Source: Paenibacillus durus (lineage in GTDB: Bacteria > Bacillota > Bacilli > Paenibacillales > Paenibacillaceae). Taken from it: a stretch of 64,000 nucleotides of DNA. Of the stretch, positions 59,166-64,000 are shown in pieces (position 1 is the first letter of the stretch; each line of letters opens with the position of its first letter). The notes beneath the pieces were generated by a model. The model was not told the DNA's origin. It saw only the letters and a program-made list of their open reading frames with translations, and searched no databases. Location of the stretch: positions 3,782,001-3,846,000 of the forward strand of contig NZ_CP009288.1 of the NCBI RefSeq assembly GCF_000756615.1, given 5' to 3'. Both the position numbers and the translations under genes were made by a program.

Positions 59166-60701
59166 TTAATGGCCGGAGGCCGCTGCTTCTTCTTCCGTAC
59201 CAACCATTTTGCTGCTTCCCATGAACAGCGAGGCGAGAAGGGCCAGCACCGCCGGAATCATGGCCCAGGCGAAGGTTTGTGTGATGGATGAAGCCAGCCC
59301 CTCCGTGATTTTGCTTAATATCTCCGGCGGAATCAGCGCCCTCGCAGCCGGGGACAGCAGAGTATGGGGGTCCGAGAGATTGATCGCTCCCGGCCCGCCT
59401 TGAGCCGCTCCCGATGCCGCAGTCAGACTCCTCAGCCGGTCCGTCAAGTAATGGCTCTGGATAATGCCGAAGGAGGTAATGCCTACTGTCATGCCCAGGG
59501 ACCGGATGAAATTCAGGGTTGCGCTCGCCGATCCGCGCTGCCGGGCGGTCAAGCCGTCTATGGCGGCGTTGCCCAGAACCGAGAAAGACGCGCCGACGCC
59601 AAAACCGATAAGAACCATATACACAGTGACGAGCAGCCGCGTCGCATCCGGCGGAAGCGTGGAGGCCAGCCAGATTCCTAGCGCCAGAAGCACGAGGGTA
59701 GGAACCATCAGGCTGCGGTAGCTGAATTTATTCATCAGGAAGCCTCCTGCGGTTGCCGAGATAACGGAACCCACCATCATCGGCAGAAGCACCAGACCGG
59801 AATTGGTGGCCGTGCCCCCAAGCACGCCTTGAATAAAGATCGGGATATAAACCGAGGCGACAACGAATGTCGCTCCGCTGAACAGAGCGATCAGAATGCT
59901 GAAGGCATACAGCCGCCGGCGGAACAATCCGAAGGAAATGATCGGCTCCTCCGCCTTCGTCTCCACATACAGAAACACCGCAGCAAGCACCGCAGCCGCG
60001 CCGAACAGGCTGAGAATAAACCCAGAATTCCATGCATATTCTTTGCCGCCCAGTTCCAGCGCGAACATCAGGCAGATCACCGCCCCAAGCAGCGTACCTG
60101 CGCCAAGCCAGTCAATCGGCTGCTTCGAATGCTCATGCGATTCCTTGTAAAAGAACGCCACCAGCACAAAGGCAAAGACTCCGAGCGGCAGGTTGATGTA
60201 AAATACCCACTGCCAGGCGATATGATCCGTAATGTAGGCGCCGAGCAGCGGACCAAATATGCTGGACAGTCCGAATACCGCGCCAAAAGCGCCGCCCAGC
60301 TTCCCGCGGGACTCAAGCGGCACCGCATCGAACATAATCGCGAAGGCTATCGGCACCAGCGCTCCGCCGCCTATCCCTTGCACCGCCCGGTAAATGGCCA
60401 GTTGGGTGATGCTTTCAGCCGTTCCGCACAGCGCGGACCCTGCCATAAACACCAGAAGGCCGAACACGAAAAATTTCTTGCGGCCGTACATATCCGACAG
60501 TTTGCCGAAGATCGGCATGCCCGCCATCTCGGCGACGAGATAGGCCGAGGTAACCCAGACGAATTTGTCCATCCCGCCCAATTCCCCAACGATGTTCCCC
60601 ATGGCCGTCGCCACGATCGTACTGTCCATGGATGCCATCAGAATGCCCAGCAAAAGCCCGGCAATGACCAGGCCCAGACGGTTATTCTTTTTATCACTCA
60701 T
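59166..60701 (-). CDS. DHA2-family (EmrB/QacA) MFS transporter
   Basis: A 511-residue, 14-helix exporter with GLLLGILMASMDSTIVATAM in helix 1, motif A GKLSDMYGRKKFF and helix-5 motif AVFGLSSIFGPLLGAYITDH. Start ATG 60701 with GGGAGTGGAG upstream was chosen; the open frame extends 45 codons into the intergenic region and bactofilin gene end. It lies 35 bp downstream of the bactofilin operon on the same strand and could be partly co-transcribed. It is the third DHA2 pump in this window. Confidence 0.94.
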   Translation of the reverse strand: MSDKKNNRLGLVIAGLLLGILMASMDSTIVATAMGNIVGELGGMDKFVWVTSAYLVAEMAGMPIFGKLSDMYGRKKFFVFGLLVFMAGSALCGTAESITQLAIYRAVQGIGGGALVPIAFAIMFDAVPLESRGKLGGAFGAVFGLSSIFGPLLGAYITDHIAWQWVFYINLPLGVFAFVLVAFFYKESHEHSKQPIDWLGAGTLLGAVICLMFALELGGKEYAWNSGFILSLFGAAAVLAAVFLYVETKAEEPIISFGLFRRRLYAFSILIALFSGATFVVASVYIPIFIQGVLGGTATNSGLVLLPMMVGSVISATAGGFLMNKFSYRSLMVPTLVLLALGIWLASTLPPDATRLLVTVYMVLIGFGVGASFSVLGNAAIDGLTARQRGSASATLNFIRSLGMTVGITSFGIIQSHYLTDRLRSLTAASGAAQGGPGAINLSDPHTLLSPAARALIPPEILSKITEGLASSITQTFAWAMIPAVLALLASLFMGSSKMVGTEEEAAASGH

Positions 60702-60735
60702 ACTCTCCACTCCCGTTTTTCTATAAGTATCCGGT

Positions 60736-61407
60736 TTACAGTTTAACCTGGCGACGCACATTCGCACTCTTGTGTATCTCCAGTGCTTCTCTGTATTCCA
60801 CCGTTTCGATCTCACAGCCAGGTCCGATAATGACATTTCCGCCCCTTACCGTTTCGGCCGCCACATGCTCAAGCTCCACGAAGTCGCCTTCAATACTTCT
60901 TCCCTCGAAGCGGGCTTCCTGGCCCGGTTTGACCATCTTCATCAACAAATATCCCTTGCTTCGTTTGATTCGGATCTTGCCTCCACCGACATCTCCCGCC
61001 CGGCTGTATCCGATTAGATTGATATCCAACTGATCTCCGCTCAGCAGTCCGCCGATCTCCACCACGCCGGTAAGCCGGAATTCTCCCGCCTCGCAATCAC
61101 CCTTCACTCCGATGTGTCCTTCAAACGCAAGCCGCTCAGCCCTTATCCCGGAACCCGCCATCAGTTCTCCGCGCCCCTTTACGGACAGTGCATCGATATG
61201 GCCCTGCACTCCGCATTCACCGGTCAGCTTGATTTCTTCCGCCTTCAGACTGCCATCAATTTCCGAATTCCCGGTCAAGCCGAACTTTACACAGTCGACA
61301 TCTCCCGAAAACCTGCACTCACCCGTTATACCCACATTTCGGAACGAACCTCCGGCGGATGACGTTGTGCCCATTATTTTGAAATTACCGCGAGCTGTAT
61401 CAGTCAC
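60736..61407 (-). CDS. bactofilin-like polymer-forming protein (second of pair)
   Basis: The 223-residue protein is built of right-handed beta-helix turns with regular Gly and hydrophobic spacing (ITGECRFSGDVDCVKFGLTG, SEIDGSLKAEEIKLTGECGV). This is as in bactofilins and the B. subtilis YhbE/YhbF pair, linked there to motility. Start GTG 61407 overlaps the previous gene's stop by 8 bases (GTGACTGA). It ends a three-gene operon with the other bactofilin and yhbD. Assemblies on the membrane are expected from the family. Confidence 0.88.
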   Translation of the reverse strand: MTDTARGNFKIMGTTSSAGGSFRNVGITGECRFSGDVDCVKFGLTGNSEIDGSLKAEEIKLTGECGVQGHIDALSVKGRGELMAGSGIRAERLAFEGHIGVKGDCEAGEFRLTGVVEIGGLLSGDQLDINLIGYSRAGDVGGGKIRIKRSKGYLLMKMVKPGQEARFEGRSIEGDFVELEHVAAETVRGGNVIIGPGCEIETVEYREALEIHKSANVRRQVKL

Positions 61408-62101
61408 CGGTCTTCACTTCCTTTCCAATACGGGCTCCGGGGTGGACCGTTAATCCGGTTCGGTATTCCACCAACCCGACGGAACAGCCCTCTCCGATAA
61501 TAACATCATTCCCTCTGACGACATCCGCATTTGTATATTCCAAGTCCAGATCATCTCCCTCGATGACCCTCGCGGTAAGCATCGGCTTCAGTTTCGGGAT
61601 GATTCCGCCCAATAACCGGTTCCATAGACTCTGATCCCCCTGACGGACCTTCAGACTCTCCACTCCGATTTCATGAACTTGCCCCGCTCCCTCCAGCCGG
61701 ATGTCTACATGTCCCGCGCTCAGCAGACCCTCAATCGTAAATCCCCCCACGCCTCTGAATTCCTCTAATTCACAATCCCCCTTTGCGGTCATCAGCCCGT
61801 TCAGAACACAGTTCTCGCCTATGACGCTGCCATCGATATGGAGGATACCGTCCAATTTCATTGTATTGATCCGCAGAGGCCCTCCGAGGCTCATTATACC
61901 ATTAACTTCCATGCCTTCGGTAAACAATCCTCCTTTCACCCGAATCTGCCCGTTCGCTTTGAATAACCGCGCATTTAGCGAACCCTCGACTTTCCCCACT
62001 CCGTCTATAAGGACTTTGTCGTAAGCCCCTCCCGCAGCGCTGCCGACTCCATTAAGGATAAGATCCGGCCGCTGCCCTAGCTCCTTATCTTCCTCTGTCA
62101 C
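61400..62101 (-). CDS. bactofilin-like polymer-forming protein (first of pair)
   Basis: The 233-residue protein shows the same beta-solenoid periodicity (VDGVGKVEGSLNARLFKANG-like turns; MEVNGIMSLGGPLRINTMKL) as its downstream neighbour, with which it shares about the same plan: N-terminal solenoid and a C-terminal EGDDLDLEYTNADVVRGNDV element repeated as EGDFVELEHVAAETVRGGNV in the other. It begins directly after yhbD (1-base gap) and overlaps the next gene by 8 bases. A co-polymer with the second bactofilin is likely. Confidence 0.88.
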   Translation of the reverse strand: MTEEDKELGQRPDLILNGVGSAAGGAYDKVLIDGVGKVEGSLNARLFKANGQIRVKGGLFTEGMEVNGIMSLGGPLRINTMKLDGILHIDGSVIGENCVLNGLMTAKGDCELEEFRGVGGFTIEGLLSAGHVDIRLEGAGQVHEIGVESLKVRQGDQSLWNRLLGGIIPKLKPMLTARVIEGDDLDLEYTNADVVRGNDVIIGEGCSVGLVEYRTGLTVHPGARIGKEVKTGD

Positions 62102-62102
62102 T

Positions 62103-62735
62103 CTACGATAACCTCCCTTTCAACTGTTCAACCAAATCTCCGAGCGTCACTTTCGCAACCAGCCGGACACCCTCATCGAAATAGAGTTCAGCCGGCGACG
62201 GCGCTAGCAGAAATAAGGCAACGCCCATTTTCCGGACAAAATAAAGCTCGCACGGCTTACCTGTCAGCGCGCCGGCATGCTTCTCCAGCGTACGCAGCAA
62301 AAGCCTTCCTTCATCCAGACTCATCTCCCCTCTGGCAAGTAAAGTGTCCGCCGCATACAAATGCAGAAGCTGCTCGAAGGAATACAAGCCCTCATTGCTC
62401 TGAACCTCCGGTCCATACGCAGACATTGCAATATCCGTAACAATGTTTCGTTCTATTATAGCCTCTTTGGTCAAACGGATCTCGCTATACCCTTCCGTAT
62501 TGGACAGTCTGCTGGCGAGCTCATCAAGCGAAAGATCATCCTTCATATTTAAGATATTTCGAATCCGGGCTTGAATAAGCATGCTTGGAAAAAAGGTCTC
62601 CTGTCCAGTAAACGTGGATTTTCGGATAAACCATTCTTCCGGAATGAGCTGCTTGCGCTTCCAGCGGTAAAGCTGTCCGTATGAAATTCCGGTAAGGTCC
62701 AGAAGCTCCTTTTTTGATATTAAATCATCCTCCAT
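62103..62735 (-). CDS. yhbD: YhbD-family (DUF4004) HTH protein
   Basis: The 210-residue protein starts with a MerR-like helix-turn-helix (ISKKELLDLTGISYGQLYRW, then KRKQLIPEEWFIRK), followed by a helical domain. This matches YhbD of B. subtilis, which also precedes the two bactofilin genes. Start ATG 62735 has GAGGTG 6 bases upstream; a 38-codon longer frame crosses the promoter. It may control its own operon through the palindrome just upstream. Confidence 0.9.
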   Translation of the reverse strand: MEDDLISKKELLDLTGISYGQLYRWKRKQLIPEEWFIRKSTFTGQETFFPSMLIQARIRNILNMKDDLSLDELASRLSNTEGYSEIRLTKEAIIERNIVTDIAMSAYGPEVQSNEGLYSFEQLLHLYAADTLLARGEMSLDEGRLLLRTLEKHAGALTGKPCELYFVRKMGVALFLLAPSPAELYFDEGVRLVAKVTLGDLVEQLKGRLS

Positions 62736-62758
62736 TTTCTTCACCTCATAAACGCATT

Positions 62759-62776
62759 GTAACATAACATTGTTAC
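62759..62776. promoter_or_regulatory. palindrome at the yhbD promoter
   Basis: GTAAC-ATAACATT-GTTAC is an inverted repeat with extra TTGTAA flanks on both sides, located 24 bases before yhbD. Its form suits a MerR-like dimer such as YhbD. Confidence 0.45.
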
Positions 62777-62899
62777 GTTGTAAAACTGTCGCTGCCCTGT
62801 GTGCTGAATATAAATGGTTAACTTTTGGTGTTTTGTTGGTATAATGCAATTAAAGGCAATGTGCAGTTACATTAATCGATATACTAAGGAAGGATCGAC

Positions 62900-63658
62900 A
62901 TGCTAAAGACCAAACGCATTAAGCAAATTCAGGATTATATCATTGAACACAACACCGTGTCGCTCGACGAACTCGTTGCTGTATTCGATGTTTCCAAAAA
63001 TACGATTAGACGGGATATCCAGGAACTGGTCGAAGGAGGGGAAGTTAAGAAGGTGTATGGCGGTGTAGCCGCTGTAAACCCGCCTCTCATTTCTTTTAAC
63101 GACAGAAAGTCGCAGAACCACAGCGAAAAACAGAGAATTGCCAAAGCTGCTGCGGGGTATGTAACTGACGGGGATATTATATACATTGATTCCGGAACAA
63201 CCACTCTTGAGATGATTGAATATATTAAGCATTTGAACTTGACCGTTATTACAAGCAATCTTGACTTCATCCTTGGTTCTCTGCCTTACGGCAATTTGAA
63301 TGTCATTTCAACTGGCGGTGTCCTGGAGCGCAAGACAAAATCATTTGCCAGCTTCAAAAATATGGACCTGCTGAAAGCGTACAATATTAATAAAGCGTTT
63401 ATGGCTTCAACCGGCATTTCAATCTTGAGCGGCGTAACCAATTCATCTCCGCTCGAGAGCGAAATCAAGCAAATCGTGGTCGAACGCTGCCGGGAAGTGT
63501 TCTTGCTTGTAGACCACAACAAATTTGGCAAGCATGCGCTCATGACCTACTGCAAGCTGGAAGATATCGATTATTTGGTTACCGGCACCATGCCCGGGAG
63601 CGATTACCAGCAGTTTGCGGAGGAGAACAATATCAAGCTTGTCATAGCCGATGAATAA
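62900..63658 (+). CDS. DeoR/GlpR-family transcriptional regulator
   Basis: The 252-residue protein begins with the DeoR signature helix-turn-helix (TVSLDELVAVFDVSKNTIRR, then DIQELVEGGEVKKVYGG) and has the DeoR effector domain with YIDSGTTTLEMIEYIK and VDHNKFGKHALM, which bind a sugar phosphate. RBS AAGGAAGG precedes ATG. It is followed by a bidirectional terminator and is not next to any sugar gene in the window, so its target lies elsewhere or is itself. Confidence 0.92.
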   Translation: MLKTKRIKQIQDYIIEHNTVSLDELVAVFDVSKNTIRRDIQELVEGGEVKKVYGGVAAVNPPLISFNDRKSQNHSEKQRIAKAAAGYVTDGDIIYIDSGTTTLEMIEYIKHLNLTVITSNLDFILGSLPYGNLNVISTGGVLERKTKSFASFKNMDLLKAYNINKAFMASTGISILSGVTNSSPLESEIKQIVVERCREVFLLVDHNKFGKHALMTYCKLEDIDYLVTGTMPGSDYQQFAEENNIKLVIADE

Positions 63659-63695
63659 CAGGCAGCCAAGCCGAATATCAACGCCTGCTCACACA

Positions 63696-63734
63696 AAAGC
63701 GCGTTCCCTCCGGGTCCGGAGAGGACGCGCTTTA
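63696..63734. terminator. bidirectional terminator between deoR-type gene and ctc
   Basis: AAAGCGCGT and ACGCGCTTT enclose an inner CCTCCGG/CCGGAGAGG helix. It ends both convergent transcripts. Confidence 0.85.
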
Positions 63735-63764
63735 ATTGTATATATCTCAATTGCGAGCCGCAGG

Positions 63765-64000
63765 TCAGGCTTTCGCTCCTTCGGCAACCTCTTCGGCCGC
63801 CGGTTCCGCAGCCCCTTCTTCGGCCGCAGGCTCTGCCTGGACAGCAGGCGGCGCGATCTTAACGACCAGCGTTTCCGGATCTGTCAGCACTTCCCATCCC
63901 GGATGCTTCGGCAGGTCTGAAACGAGCAGATGATCTCCGATATTCAAGCTGCTTACGTCCACTTCAAATACGGATTCCAGCTTGTCCGGCAGTGTGCGGA
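63765..64000 (-). CDS. ctc: 50S ribosomal protein L25 / general stress protein Ctc, 3' part
   Basis: The frame enters from the right edge and ends at TGA 63765-63767, giving the last 77 residues. DKLESVFEVDVSSLNIGDHL and VSDLPKHPGWEVLTDPETLV match the C-terminal (TL5) domain of long L25/Ctc proteins that bind 5S rRNA. The end is an Ala/Glu-rich tail (AEEGAAEPAAEEVAEGAKA), common in this family. The start lies outside the window. Confidence 0.93.
   Translation of the reverse strand, partial: RTLPDKLESVFEVDVSSLNIGDHLLVSDLPKHPGWEVLTDPETLVVKIAPPAVQAEPAAEEGAAEPAAEEVAEGAKA

Noticed and set aside
59829..60746. 305-codon frame on the plus strand
   Set aside because: Antisense to the DHA2 pump; Arg/Gln/His-rich composition typical of shadows of membrane-protein genes.

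Overview
The window looks like a Paenibacillus chromosome or that of a close relative (Bacillales, Paenibacillaceae). The inference rests on gene content and order: ylxM-ffh-rpsP-khpA-rimM-trmD, a yhbD-bactofilin-bactofilin operon, yyaL, yqkB and yxcD homologues, AAGGAGG-type ribosome binding sites, TTGACA-N17-TATAAT promoters, a 7-1-7 Fur box and a T-box leader. Most of the window is moderately GC-rich. Two stretches are clearly AT-rich: the acyltransferase near 0.6-1.6 kb, and a putative defence insertion at 19.9-22.6 kb.

Layout. 0-2.4 kb: end of a DUF4097-type gene, tRNA-Pro, an acyltransferase, an orphan structured-RNA candidate and a tiny ORF. 2.4-6.7 kb: SRP, ribosome and tRNA-modification operon on the minus strand, without rplS after trmD. 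6.8-15.5 kb: housekeeping and small-protein genes (HlyIII family, M32 carboxypeptidase, YqkB, carbonic anhydrase, Nudix, YxcD, a Fur-controlled membrane protein, YyaL). 15.6-18.3 kb: ilvB behind a short T-box leader, divergent from a TetR gene. 18.5-23.1 kb: a lipase, then a scarred region with an ABC-2 permease relic, an OLD-like ATPase/TOPRIM gene plus a HEPN-like gene, and a decayed copy of the yyaL 5' region. 23.3-28.6 kb: small accessory genes. 28.8-33.3 kb: a sugar module (SorC-type regulator, rpiA, fructose-type PTS EIIBC, Gfo/Idh/MocA dehydrogenase) tied together by a repeated TGCACA-type operator. 33.3-39.4 kb: GIY-YIG nuclease, ferredoxin-nitroreductase, amino-acid permease, DHA2 pump plus TetR. 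39.6-45.0 kb: one 1810-residue protein with kinase, AAA ATPase, GAF, PAS and GGDEF parts.

45.4-48.7 kb: Lrp regulator with LysE exporter, YnfA, ACT protein and PFL (UPF0210) protein. 48.8-56.4 kb: the most unusual block. It has a nifB gene broken by a two-base insertion, four SsuC-type ABC permeases, one substrate-binding protein, no ABC ATPase, and a 63-residue NifH reduced to its P-loop end and its C-terminal tail. Near-identical hairpin sequences in opposite orientation bound the block. It reads as the remains, or a repurposed form, of a nitrogenase-like locus coupled to transport. 56.4-64 kb: two more DHA2 pumps (one beside a MarR gene with two palindromic operators), a YbaK-type deacylase, the bactofilin operon, a DeoR regulator and the end of ribosomal protein L25/Ctc.

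All functional calls come from motifs read by eye. No database search, folding program or alignment tool was run. Where I moved a start codon inside a longer open frame, a visible ribosome binding site decided it.
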